64,000 nt of DNA from Bacteroidales bacterium. Its GTDB lineage: Bacteria > Bacteroidota > Bacteroidia > Bacteroidales > UBA932. The stretch lies in the NCBI GenBank assembly GCA_024398095.1, contig JAKSJK010000002.1, forward strand, positions 1 through 64,000. Reading direction: 5' to 3'. The notes beneath the pieces are model-generated. The model saw nothing but the letters and a program-made list of their open reading frames with translations. It had not been told where the DNA came from and ran no database searches. Of this stretch, positions 41,249 through 50,718 are shown one piece after another. The translations under genes were made by a program, and so were the position numbers. How positions within the stretch are numbered: position 1 is the first letter of the stretch; each line of letters starts with the position of its first letter.

Positions 41249-43186
41249 ATGAAAAGAATTTTCAGTTTAATAGCTCTTGTATCACTGGGCACCTTGCTTG
41301 CCCTTGCATGCAAGAAGGTCGGGCCGGAACCTACTCCAGGTCCGGATCCGTCGGAAAAGTTTATAATTACCGGCGTTACCATTCCCGAGTCTATCGTGGT
41401 CGTTGCGGAGGAGGATTACAGTTTCACATTCAATGGCAGGGGACCGGCCGTCGGTGACGAGATGGTGTTCACCAGCAAAACTGTTTCCGGCAAGGTGATT
41501 GTTATTCCAGTCAAGGCTGTGACCCCATTGTCATTTACCATTAACGTTCCTCTTGAACTTGACGACGATGTGTACACAATCAAGATCAGAAGGGGAGATA
41601 AGGCGTTTACGGTAAGTTCAGAGACAACCGTTTCGGTGACTGTCAAGATTGATGTAAATCCTGCATCCGGTTCGACCATTTACGGCGTTGTCCTCTGCGG
41701 CAAGCGTCCTGTGGCCGATGCCGTGATCTCGGATGGCTACGAGGTGGTAAAGACCGATGCAAAGGGTGTTTACCAGATGGCTTCCCAGAAAAAGAACGGT
41801 TATGTGTTCATAAGCGTTCCGAGCGGTTACCGTGTCGCAATGAACAGTGTAGTCCCTCAGATCTGGAAGAACACAGCAAAGCCGGAAACTGAGGTTGAGC
41901 GCATCGACTTCGCCCTATACGATGACGGAGATCAGACCAACCACACCATGCTCTTTTTCGGCGACATGCATCTCGCCAACAGGACCAGCGACAGAAGCCA
42001 GTTCCGCGTCTTTACCGATGAGATCCGCGCATACATGAATTCTCACAAGAACGAGAAGATATATGCGATGACACTCGGCGACATGACCTGGGATCTTTAC
42101 TGGTACGACAACAAGTATTCATTCAACGAGTATCTGGCTGAAGTAAAGCCTCTCGAGGGACTCCCGATTTTCCACAGCATCGGTAACCATGATCACGATA
42201 TGAAGGCGTCTGGCGACTGGACTACCCAGCTGCCTTTCAGGGCTGCTCTCGGTCCTAACTACTATTCCTTCAATATCGGCGGTATCCACTATGTATCTCT
42301 CGACGACATCGAGTGTACCAATACCAGCGGTGGAACCAGCAGCGACCGTCATTACAATGAGAAAATCATCTCCGACGACCTCAACTGGCTTGCACGTGAC
42401 CTTCAGTTCGTGGATCCAGCCACCCCTGTCGTCGTGACCATGCATGCTCCAATGTACAACCAGTCAGGCTCCGCTGCACTTACCAATACCGCTACTGTGG
42501 AGACTTACTTCAGCGGCAGGAAGGTAACTTTCGTGACTGGACACTCCCACAAGAACTGGTACTCAAAGAAAAACAACATCGAAGAGTACAACTCCGGTGC
42601 TGTCTGCGCTTCATGGTGGTGGTGCGGTCATTACACATCCGGCCTCAACATTGCACAGGACGGTGCTCCTGGCGGATACAGGATCATGAGCGTGAAGGGC
42701 ACATCCTACGACTCGTTCTACAAGGGAATCGGACGTCCGGACGACTATCAGTTCCGTACCTATGACAGGAACAGTATCAAGATCGATCCAGCGGAGGGTG
42801 GCTCACAGTCTGCCGCTTATGCGACTGCACTTGCGAAGTATGGTTCCTACAATATCGCAAGCTCTGCAAACTATGTCCTCATCAATGTCTGGGACTACAA
42901 TCCTTCATGGAAGGTCGAGGTAAGCGAGGTCGAGACCGGAAAGACTCTTACCGTTACACGTCAGACAGTATATGATCCGCTCTATCTCCCGGCATACTGC
43001 GGCAAGCGTTTCAACGCTGGCGCATCGTCCCTGACCTTCGCTCCGTTCTCTACGAGCCATATGTTCAGGGTTACCGCGTCGTCGGCTACTTCTACTCTTT
43101 TGATCAAGGTAACCGATGACGAGGGACGTACATATACCGAGACCATGACAAGGCCAAAGACGTTCTCATTGCAGGCATACAAGTAA
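41249..43186 (+). CDS. lipoprotein calcineurin-like metallophosphoesterase
   Basis: 645 residues, lipobox Cys21 (LALAC). Residues ~40-140 are an Ig-like beta domain and ~145-220 a carboxypeptidase-regulatory-like/MetallophosN unit ('GSTIYGVVLCGKRPVADAVISDGYEVVKTDAKGVYQM'). The calcineurin-type catalytic core has GDMH (Asp239, His241), GDMTWD (Asp278), GNHDHD (Asn313, His314), 'VVTMHAP' and 'GHSHKNW'. A C-terminal domain (~490-645) resembles MetallophosC. It should hydrolyse phosphomono- or diesters at the cell surface. Placement between glpT and a SusC/SusD pair suggests a joint role in acquiring phosphorylated compounds. Confidence 0.9.
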   Translation: MKRIFSLIALVSLGTLLALACKKVGPEPTPGPDPSEKFIITGVTIPESIVVVAEEDYSFTFNGRGPAVGDEMVFTSKTVSGKVIVIPVKAVTPLSFTINVPLELDDDVYTIKIRRGDKAFTVSSETTVSVTVKIDVNPASGSTIYGVVLCGKRPVADAVISDGYEVVKTDAKGVYQMASQKKNGYVFISVPSGYRVAMNSVVPQIWKNTAKPETEVERIDFALYDDGDQTNHTMLFFGDMHLANRTSDRSQFRVFTDEIRAYMNSHKNEKIYAMTLGDMTWDLYWYDNKYSFNEYLAEVKPLEGLPIFHSIGNHDHDMKASGDWTTQLPFRAALGPNYYSFNIGGIHYVSLDDIECTNTSGGTSSDRHYNEKIISDDLNWLARDLQFVDPATPVVVTMHAPMYNQSGSAALTNTATVETYFSGRKVTFVTGHSHKNWYSKKNNIEEYNSGAVCASWWWCGHYTSGLNIAQDGAPGGYRIMSVKGTSYDSFYKGIGRPDDYQFRTYDRNSIKIDPAEGGSQSAAYATALAKYGSYNIASSANYVLINVWDYNPSWKVEVSEVETGKTLTVTRQTVYDPLYLPAYCGKRFNAGASSLTFAPFSTSHMFRVTASSATSTLLIKVTDDEGRTYTETMTRPKTFSLQAYK

Positions 43187-43234
43187 ATTTTACATATTTC
43201 TTTTTATTAACAACAAACACAACATCCAAAGTTT

Positions 43235-46200
43235 ATGAACATCAGAAAACTTTTGGCTACAGTGCTATGTCTGGCGGCAGGCCTCAGCCTGTTTGCTCAG
43301 AGTAGGACGGTTACCGGCAAGGTCCTGGATACAGCTGACCTTCCGGTTCCGGGTGTTGCCGTGGTTGTCGAAGGTACCACCAACGGTACCGTCTCCGACA
43401 TTGACGGTAATTTCTCAATCCGCGTCGGCGAAGGCTCTGTCAATCTCGTCTTCACCTCTCTTGGCTATGAGACTACTACAGCCACTGTTCCTGCAGGCTC
43501 CACTGTCTGCAACGTTGTCCTCAAAGAGGACTCAATGTCAATCGAGGAGACCGTGGTCGTCGGTTACGGCGTCCAGAAGAAGGTCAACCTCACCGGCGCA
43601 ATCACCCAGGTCGACAGCAAGAACCTGGAAGGACGAAGCGCACATAACCTTACCACGATGCTCCAGGGTTCGGTTCCTGGCCTCAACGTTTCCACCTCAA
43701 GTGGCAACCCTGGCTCTACCGGATCTCTCAACATCCGTGGTTATGCTTCCATCAACGGCGGTGATCCGCTCGTACTCATCGATGGTGTCGAGGGTGACCT
43801 CAACAGGATCAACCCTAATGACGTCGCTTCGATCTCTGTCATCAAGGATGCTTCCTCTGCAGCTGTCTACGGTGCGCGTGCAGCATTCGGTGTGATCCTC
43901 ATCACCACCAAGCAGGGCTCTGAAGGCGATGCAAAGGCAACCGTCCGCTACAGCGGCCGCTGGGGCTTCGAGACTCCTACCACCTCGACCGACTTCGAGA
44001 CCAGAGGTTATTGGTCTGTACTCACCCTCAACAAGTTCTGGTATGAGTCCAAGGGTTCTAACTACGTCGGCTACAACACTGAGGATATGATGGAACTCCT
44101 CGCCCGTGTGAACGATACGGTCGAGAATCCTGAGCGTCCTTGGGTGATGATCAAGGACGGCAAGTACAAGTACTATGCAAACACCGACTGGTGGCACGAG
44201 ATGTACAACGACGTGCATCCAGTGATGAACCAGAGCATCAGTGTCAGCGGCGGAAACAAGGCTGTCCGCTACTATCTCGCAGGTCAGTATGACAGGCAGG
44301 AAGGTATGGTCAAGGCTCGTCCTGACGTATTCCAGAAGTACAACATCCGCGCTAAGATCGATGCACGCATCAACAAGTATGCACGCATCAGCAACAACAC
44401 CAACTTCTACCAGTCAGTATATGACTACCCGGGTCTGAGCAACATTCAGGACTCATTCGCATACTCAAACCGTCATGCTCCTGCCTGCTTCCCACTCAAG
44501 AACCCTGATGGAACCTGGGTATACTTCGTGGACGCACTCGGCTACCGTGTTGCGAACGGACGTCACTGGGGTTATGCAAGCAACAACCTCAACCTCCAGA
44601 AGAGGACTGACTTTGCGAACACCACCGAACTCACCATCACTCCTGTGAAGCAGTTCACCCTCAAGGCAAACTACACCTACAGGATGTACAACAACCACAA
44701 CACCTACCGCAGGAATACAATCGAGTACTCCCAGGTTCCGGGCGTTGTAGTTGACTACAACAATGCTGGTGCATTCGACAACTACATGCAGGAGTCCATT
44801 ACCGAGAACCAGTTCCAGTCTGTGAATGTCTTCGGCACCTATGAAGACACCTTCGCGGAGGCACATCACCTGACCGTCATGCTCGGTACAAACTTCGACT
44901 ACTTCCACCAGAAGGGTGTCAGTGCAAAGGGCTATGACCTCATTACCAAGGAACTTTCCGACCTTGATCTCATCTCAACCGATACCAGGGCTCCGGAAGT
45001 AGGTGGTGGTCAGAATGCATGGGCTAACCTCGGTTTCTTCGGCCGTATCAACTACGACTATATGGGCCGCTACCTCTTTGAGGTCTCAGGCCGTTACGAC
45101 GGTTCTTCACGTTTCAGCACAGGTCACAAGTGGGGCTTCTTCCCATCTGCATCTGCAGGCTGGCGTATCAGCGAGGAGCCTTTCTTCGCTTCTGCAAAGA
45201 GGTTTGTGGACAACCTCAAGCTCCGCGCTTCCTATGGTACCCTCGGTAACCAGAAGACTTCTACCTATTTCCCTGACGCACGTCTCGTGAACTTCAAGAC
45301 CTTCGCAGGCTACAACTTCGGTGGTGCTTCCATGGACCGTTACACCAACCTCGATGCCCCTAAGGCTTCCGACCTTACCTGGGAGGTTGCACACCAGGCA
45401 AACATCGGTCTCGACCTCGCAATGCTGGGCAACAGACTCGAGTTCACCGGCGAGGCATATGTGAGAAATACCGTGGGCATGCTTACCGCAGGTATGGACC
45501 TTCCTTCTGTATATGGTGCAAGCGAGCCTGAGATGAATGCGGCAGACCTCAGCACCAGAGGCTTCGAGCTCTCACTCTCATGGAGGGATTCATTCAAGAT
45601 CGGCAGCCAGATGCTCTCCTATAGCATCAAGCCTACCCTCAGCTACTACACCACCTACATCACCAAGTTCAACAACGACACCAAGCTCCTTTCCAACTAC
45701 TACACGGGAATGGAGGTAGGTGAAATCTGGGGCTTCAAGACAGATGGTCTTTTCCAGTCTACCGAGGAGGCTCTCGAGTACACTTCAAGGGTTGACCAGT
45801 CTTACTTCAACGCTAACCTCAACGGTGGCTGGAAGGCTGGTGATGTCAAGTATGTAGATATCGACGGCGACGGTATCATCGGTGTCGGTGAAAATACTCT
45901 GGAGAACCACGGTGACCAGATTTACCTCGGTAACTCCCTCCCTAAGCTCCACTACGGTGTGACTGCAGGTTTCGCAATCGCAGGTTTCGACGCAAGTGTC
46001 TTCTTCGAGGGTACAGGTAACCACTACTGGTATCCTGCACGTTACTCCTTCGATTTCTGGGGCCCTTACTCACTGGGTTATCCAACCTACATTTCCAAGG
46101 GCTTCCTGAATCAGTGCTGGTCAGAGGACAATCCTGACGCATACTTCCCAAGACCTCGTTCAAACGTCGCATCCAACGGCGGTGGCGAGCTCGGACGTGT

Positions 46201-46477
46201 CAACGACCGCTATATCCAGAATATCCGTTATCTCCGTCTCAAGAACGTGACCGTCGGATATGAACTTCCTAAGAAACTTCTGCAGCATGTCCATATCGAG
46301 AAGCTGAGATTCTACTTCTCAGGCGAGAACCTCGAGTATTGGACTCCTATGAAGAAGATCACCAATCACCTCGATCCAGAGAGTGCCTTCAACCGTACTT
46401 CAGCTACCGATGACCTTAACAACGGTGCTTATCCATGGCAGAAGACCTTCATGTTCGGTATCGACCTCACTTTCTAA
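43235..46477 (+). CDS. SusC/RagA-family TonB-linked outer-membrane protein
   Basis: 1080 residues with a signal peptide (LSLFAQ, cleavage near residue 22). Then comes a CarboxypepD-reg-like domain ('RTVTGKVLDTADLPVPGVAVVVEGTTNGTVSDIDGNFSI') and a plug with the SusC signature 'VVVGYGVQKKVNLTGAITQVDSKNLEGRSAHNLTTMLQGSVPGL' and 'IRGYASINGGDPLVLIDGVEGDLNRINPNDVASISVIKDASSAAVYGARAAFGVILITTK'. The large TonB-dependent barrel ends in 'YPWQKTFMFGIDLTF'. There is no N-terminal signalling (STN) domain, so control through an anti-sigma factor is unlikely. It pairs with the SusD 14 bases downstream. Confidence 0.98.
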   Translation: MNIRKLLATVLCLAAGLSLFAQSRTVTGKVLDTADLPVPGVAVVVEGTTNGTVSDIDGNFSIRVGEGSVNLVFTSLGYETTTATVPAGSTVCNVVLKEDSMSIEETVVVGYGVQKKVNLTGAITQVDSKNLEGRSAHNLTTMLQGSVPGLNVSTSSGNPGSTGSLNIRGYASINGGDPLVLIDGVEGDLNRINPNDVASISVIKDASSAAVYGARAAFGVILITTKQGSEGDAKATVRYSGRWGFETPTTSTDFETRGYWSVLTLNKFWYESKGSNYVGYNTEDMMELLARVNDTVENPERPWVMIKDGKYKYYANTDWWHEMYNDVHPVMNQSISVSGGNKAVRYYLAGQYDRQEGMVKARPDVFQKYNIRAKIDARINKYARISNNTNFYQSVYDYPGLSNIQDSFAYSNRHAPACFPLKNPDGTWVYFVDALGYRVANGRHWGYASNNLNLQKRTDFANTTELTITPVKQFTLKANYTYRMYNNHNTYRRNTIEYSQVPGVVVDYNNAGAFDNYMQESITENQFQSVNVFGTYEDTFAEAHHLTVMLGTNFDYFHQKGVSAKGYDLITKELSDLDLISTDTRAPEVGGGQNAWANLGFFGRINYDYMGRYLFEVSGRYDGSSRFSTGHKWGFFPSASAGWRISEEPFFASAKRFVDNLKLRASYGTLGNQKTSTYFPDARLVNFKTFAGYNFGGASMDRYTNLDAPKASDLTWEVAHQANIGLDLAMLGNRLEFTGEAYVRNTVGMLTAGMDLPSVYGASEPEMNAADLSTRGFELSLSWRDSFKIGSQMLSYSIKPTLSYYTTYITKFNNDTKLLSNYYTGMEVGEIWGFKTDGLFQSTEEALEYTSRVDQSYFNANLNGGWKAGDVKYVDIDGDGIIGVGENTLENHGDQIYLGNSLPKLHYGVTAGFAIAGFDASVFFEGTGNHYWYPARYSFDFWGPYSLGYPTYISKGFLNQCWSEDNPDAYFPRPRSNVASNGGGELGRVNDRYIQNIRYLRLKNVTVGYELPKKLLQHVHIEKLRFYFSGENLEYWTPMKKITNHLDPESAFNRTSATDDLNNGAYPWQKTFMFGIDLTF

Positions 46478-46491
46478 AGATGATGATGGAT

Positions 46492-48324
46492 ATGAAAAAG
46501 ACTATAATCACACTTGCTGCCGCCCTGCTCGCGTTTTCTGCATGCGATGGTCCGCTGACACTTCTTCCTGAGGATCAGCTGTCATCCGAGGCATATTTCA
46601 GAACAGAGGCTGACCTGCAGCTTTTCTCCAATACCTTTTATAATAATCTCCTTCCGAAGGACCCATGGAGTTATGAGAGTGACCTCTTTGTAACCCATCA
46701 GCCTAGCAACCTCATCCGCGGTGGAAACGACAGAACCGTTCCTTCAACAGGCGGTGGCTGGAGCTGGGGTGACCTTCGCAAGATGAACACCCTCCTGGGT
46801 AACCTCGACAAGTGCCAGGATGCTGCGGCTGTTACCAAATACTCCGCACTTACTAAATTCTGGAGAGCATATTTCTACTTTGACAAGCTTGCCAAGTTCG
46901 GTGACGTTCCATGGATTGACAAGGAACTCGGTTCCGCAGACGAAGCACTTTACGCTCCGCGCGACACCCGTGAGACCATCATGCAGCATATCATCGAGGA
47001 TCTCGACGAGGCTATTGCAGGCCTTCCTGACAAGTATTCCGCTCCAGAGACTGCATACCGTGTTAACAAGTACACTGCTATGTTCCTCAAGGCACAGGTC
47101 TGCCTCTTCGAAGGTACTTTCAGAAGATATCACAGCCAGCCAGCTCCTTTTGATGAGTCCTATACTGCGGCTGATGGAAGCACTCATGACGCTGAGTACT
47201 ATCTTACCCTCTCTGCAGAGGCTGCTGATCAGCTCATGTCTGCCAACAAGTACAAGCTCTTCACCACCGGCAAGCCTGCCCAGGACTATCTCACTCTCTT
47301 CAATGCAGATGACGCCAATACCGACGAGATCATCCTTGCTGTCAACTTCGACCGCAACCTCAAGATCAAGCATGACTGTGGACGTTTCATCACCAACCAG
47401 ACTGCAAGCCGTCCTGGTATGACCAAGAAGATGGTGGACATGTATCTTATGGCAGATGGTTCCCGTTTCACCGACAAGGCTGGCTGGAATGTCATGCCTT
47501 TTGCTGAAGAGGTAGCTGGACGTGACCCTCGTCTCGCACAGACCATCCGTACTCCAGGTTACAGCTGGAGTGTGGCTAACTGCGGTCCTGAGTTCAAGTA
47601 CTGTCAGACAGGTTACCAGACCATCAAGTATGTTCCTGCCTACGACACCAAGCCTTACTCTACCGACAACTGCTTCAACGACATGCCTGTATTCAGATAT
47701 GCAGAGGCTCTTCTCATCTACGCAGAGGCAAAGGCCGAACTCGGTACTCTGACCCAGGCAGATCTCGACAAGTCTGTCAATCTGATCAGAAAGCGCGTGG
47801 GTATGCCTTCGCTCGACATGGCTGTTGCAAACGCCAATCCGGATCCTTACATGACCGACCCTAAGACCGGCTTCACCAATGTGGACGGTGGCAATAAGGG
47901 TGTTATCCTTGAAATCCGCCGTGAGAGGGCTATCGAGCTCTTCCAGGAAGGACTTGGTCGCTACATGGATCTCATGAGATGGAAGGCAGGCTACTGTATC
48001 AACCAGCCAATGCTCGGTATGTACATCCCTGGACCGGACGAGTACAATTTCGGTGACAATAGCAAGTACTGCTTCTTCGTGGACAACACCACCTCTTCTA
48101 CTTCAGAAAAGTACCAGATCTACGAGCCTGGTGGAGTTGAGGTACAGGACATGGTTTATCTCGTGAACCCTGCTACCGACAAGTACGATACAAAGGGCTG
48201 CTGGGAGTGTCTTCACTCTATTTCCTGCAACTTCAATGAGGATAAGCATTACTTCTATCCGATTCCGGCTAATGAGCTCCTCCTCAACAAGAACCTCAAG
48301 CAGAACCCTAACTGGGTCAACTAA
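46492..48324 (+). CDS. SusD/RagB-family surface lipoprotein
   Basis: 610 residues from the ATG at 46492, chosen because it gives a standard lipoprotein signal 'KKTIITLAAALLAFSAC' with Cys18; ATGs at 46480, 46483 and 46486 are also in frame. SusD marks: 'PEDQLSSEAYFRTEADLQLF', 'ALTKFWRAYFYFDKLAKFGDVPWIDKEL', 'DMPVFRYAEALLIYAEAKAELG', 'EIRRERAIELFQEGLGRYMDLMRWKAG' and a final 'YPIPANELLLNKNLKQNPNW'. It is the substrate-capturing lid of the adjacent SusC. Confidence 0.96.
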   Translation: MKKTIITLAAALLAFSACDGPLTLLPEDQLSSEAYFRTEADLQLFSNTFYNNLLPKDPWSYESDLFVTHQPSNLIRGGNDRTVPSTGGGWSWGDLRKMNTLLGNLDKCQDAAAVTKYSALTKFWRAYFYFDKLAKFGDVPWIDKELGSADEALYAPRDTRETIMQHIIEDLDEAIAGLPDKYSAPETAYRVNKYTAMFLKAQVCLFEGTFRRYHSQPAPFDESYTAADGSTHDAEYYLTLSAEAADQLMSANKYKLFTTGKPAQDYLTLFNADDANTDEIILAVNFDRNLKIKHDCGRFITNQTASRPGMTKKMVDMYLMADGSRFTDKAGWNVMPFAEEVAGRDPRLAQTIRTPGYSWSVANCGPEFKYCQTGYQTIKYVPAYDTKPYSTDNCFNDMPVFRYAEALLIYAEAKAELGTLTQADLDKSVNLIRKRVGMPSLDMAVANANPDPYMTDPKTGFTNVDGGNKGVILEIRRERAIELFQEGLGRYMDLMRWKAGYCINQPMLGMYIPGPDEYNFGDNSKYCFFVDNTTSSTSEKYQIYEPGGVEVQDMVYLVNPATDKYDTKGCWECLHSISCNFNEDKHYFYPIPANELLLNKNLKQNPNWVN

Positions 48325-48341
48325 ACTGACATAACAGCATT

Positions 48342-50636
48342 ATGAAAAAATATTTCAGCACAATGTTAATGGTCCTCGCGGGAGTCATCGGACTTTCTCT
48401 GACTTCTTGCGTGAAGGACATCGACAACAGCGCACATGCCGTACTCGGTAAGGAAACAGTCCTTACTTTCGCTGCTGAGTCTCCTCAGGGACAGGTTGTG
48501 AAGGTTGTTTCTGATGCAGAGTGGCACGTGACTGCTCCGTCATGGATCACCGTCGATCCTGAAAGGGGATCCGGTACTACCGAGGTGACCGTCATCGCTG
48601 ATGACAACACCGATGAGAAGGGTCTTTGCGAGCCACGTAGGGATACCCTCATCTTCTCCGGCAATACTCTCGCCAGCCGTTACATCATCATCGTTAAGCA
48701 GGATGGCGACAAGTATCGCAATGCAAATCATATCACTGTGACCGAGGCTGCTGCTCTCAACGATGGCGATTCATTCATCATCGACGAGGCCATCGTAGCT
48801 GGTCTTACCACCAAGGGCTTTGTCTTCACAGATGGAAGCTCCTTCATGTACAATCCTGTGGCTGCTGATGTCAAGATCGGCGACAAGATTACCATCAAGG
48901 GTCTGAAGGGATCTCTCAACGGTATGGCTGTGATCAACGAAGCTGAGGGCATCAGCGTCCTCTCTTCCGGCAATACCGTAACTCTCCCTGAACCTAAGGA
49001 CATCACCGAGGGCATCGCAAGCTACAATGCCGAGGCAATCGAGTATGTCAAGGTTTCCGGTACAGAGGTCGGTGGCAATCTGATCGTTCTTGTAGGCGAT
49101 GATTCATACAGTGTCAAGCTTGTCGATCCTATCGAGTCAGTGAAACTCGTTGCCGGTCACAAGGCCGTGGTTACCGGTTTCTTCCTGGGAATTCCTGCAG
49201 CAAAGACTGTCAATCTCGTTGCAGCTGATGTCGAGGACAAGGGCCCTGCCGTTGTTCCAAGACCTGACAAGTTCATCCACGTTCACTGGAGATTCACAAC
49301 CAGCCTCCTCTCTGGCTACGCTGCCGACTTCGGTGGCACTGCAGGTCTCGTTGATCTTACCGAGGGCCTCGGTGGCCTCTTCGTGAAGGATAACGTTGCT
49401 GAGGGCAAGTCCGGTGAGGGCAAGATCGAGTACTACCAGGTTGACAAGACCGGTACAACTCCGACAAATGGCAACCCTAAGCGTATCATCGGCGGTACCG
49501 GCCATCCTTATGTAACTGGTGCATGGCCTGGTGACTACTGGCTGTTCTCCGCAACCGACAACTACGAGTATCCTGCTGGTACCAATGTGCACATCAAGTA
49601 TCTCACCAGAATTTCTGCTACCGGTCAGAAGTACTGGATGCTCGAATACTTCGATGGTCAGGATTGGCAGCCTGCCGAGGAATATCCTGTTCAGAAGACC
49701 AGTGAGACCAACCTTGATCCTGTTGACTACAACTTCATCGAACCTACCAGCAATGTTGCTGTAGAATGCAATTTCAAGCTTGCTCATCCTTGCCGCGAAC
49801 TTAAGTTCCGTATGCGTTGCGTTGCAAACTGGCAGTCAAACGGCAGCGGTGCACTTGCAAACCCTAACGGCGGTACCTGCCGTATCGCTGACAACGATGA
49901 CGACGGTGAGGATCAGGGTCCTGTATTCGAGGTTCTCGATGCACCTGCAGACGGTGGTGGAAGCGGACTTCCTTCCGGCACTCCTGTCTTCACTGAGGAT
50001 TTTGAGTGGCTTGAAGAGGCTTCCGTAGCTGCCGCTGCAGGCCAGACCGTGGAGAAGAACGACCCTAACCAGACTGCTCCGAACATCTACAGTACCGAGG
50101 CTCTCGCACCGGTTAGGGATGCTCTCGCAGCCAAGGGTTACAAGTTCATCAACTCTACCAGCCTTGAAGGCAAGGGTGCCGATCCTAATGTATGGGTTCC
50201 TATCGAGACCAAGAACTTTAATGTGGTTTACCTCCAGCGCAACTACCTCAAGTTCGGTAAGACTTCTTACAATGCAGGTATCATCCTCCCTGCACTTGCT
50301 GCACTTCCTTCTGCGACCGATGTCGTGATTGAGTTCAACTGGTGCTGGATGGTTACCGGTACTCCTAAGGCTGACCTCATGACCCTCCAGGTTCAGGCAG
50401 ATAATGGCGGTACCTTCGAGACTTCTGGCTCTGCTGTCAGCGATGAGCTCACATCTACCCAGAACACCACTGATGGTGAGGCTAATCTCGCATGGCAGAA
50501 GGTAAGTCTGGTGCTCAAGGGCGCAACCCCTGAGACCGTGCTCACTTTCCGTCCTACCAATGCCAATCCGAAGATCAGCAACGACCGCGACCAGAACCGT
50601 TGGTTCATCGACAACATCGTCATCAAGACCAAGTAG
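48342..50636 (+). CDS. BACON / DUF5689-type surface lipoprotein with jelly-roll domains
   Basis: 764 residues, lipobox Cys23 (LTSC). A BACON domain covers ~40-125 ('VLTFAAESPQGQVVKVVSDAEWHVTAPSWITVDPERGSGTTEVTVIADDN'). An OB-fold-like DUF5689-type unit covers ~130-265 ('ALNDGDSFIIDEAIVAGLTTKGFVFTDGSSFMYN', 'IKIGDKITIKG'-like segment). Two C-terminal jelly-roll domains follow (~280-510, with 'FIHVHWRFTTSLLSGYAADFGG', and ~540-764, with 'NRWFIDNIVIKTK'). No catalytic motif was found. It is probably the surface binding protein of the SusCD locus, with the same role as the protein at 3339-5378. Confidence 0.82.
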   Translation: MKKYFSTMLMVLAGVIGLSLTSCVKDIDNSAHAVLGKETVLTFAAESPQGQVVKVVSDAEWHVTAPSWITVDPERGSGTTEVTVIADDNTDEKGLCEPRRDTLIFSGNTLASRYIIIVKQDGDKYRNANHITVTEAAALNDGDSFIIDEAIVAGLTTKGFVFTDGSSFMYNPVAADVKIGDKITIKGLKGSLNGMAVINEAEGISVLSSGNTVTLPEPKDITEGIASYNAEAIEYVKVSGTEVGGNLIVLVGDDSYSVKLVDPIESVKLVAGHKAVVTGFFLGIPAAKTVNLVAADVEDKGPAVVPRPDKFIHVHWRFTTSLLSGYAADFGGTAGLVDLTEGLGGLFVKDNVAEGKSGEGKIEYYQVDKTGTTPTNGNPKRIIGGTGHPYVTGAWPGDYWLFSATDNYEYPAGTNVHIKYLTRISATGQKYWMLEYFDGQDWQPAEEYPVQKTSETNLDPVDYNFIEPTSNVAVECNFKLAHPCRELKFRMRCVANWQSNGSGALANPNGGTCRIADNDDDGEDQGPVFEVLDAPADGGGSGLPSGTPVFTEDFEWLEEASVAAAAGQTVEKNDPNQTAPNIYSTEALAPVRDALAAKGYKFINSTSLEGKGADPNVWVPIETKNFNVVYLQRNYLKFGKTSYNAGIILPALAALPSATDVVIEFNWCWMVTGTPKADLMTLQVQADNGGTFETSGSAVSDELTSTQNTTDGEANLAWQKVSLVLKGATPETVLTFRPTNANPKISNDRDQNRWFIDNIVIKTK

Positions 50637-50659
50637 TCCCTGACGATATTAATAATAAG

Positions 50660-50691
50660 GAGAGCAAGCCGTGTGTTTGCTCTCTTTTTTT
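50660..50691 (+). terminator. terminator of the glpT-phosphoesterase-SusCD locus
   Basis: GAGAGCAA (50660-50667) pairs with TTGCTCTC (50677-50684), followed by a seven-T run. It ends transcription after the BACON/DUF5689 gene and precedes the sulfatase ATG by 28 bases. Confidence 0.82.
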
Positions 50692-50718
50692 GCTAACTTA
50701 GCACAAACAACTGAACTG

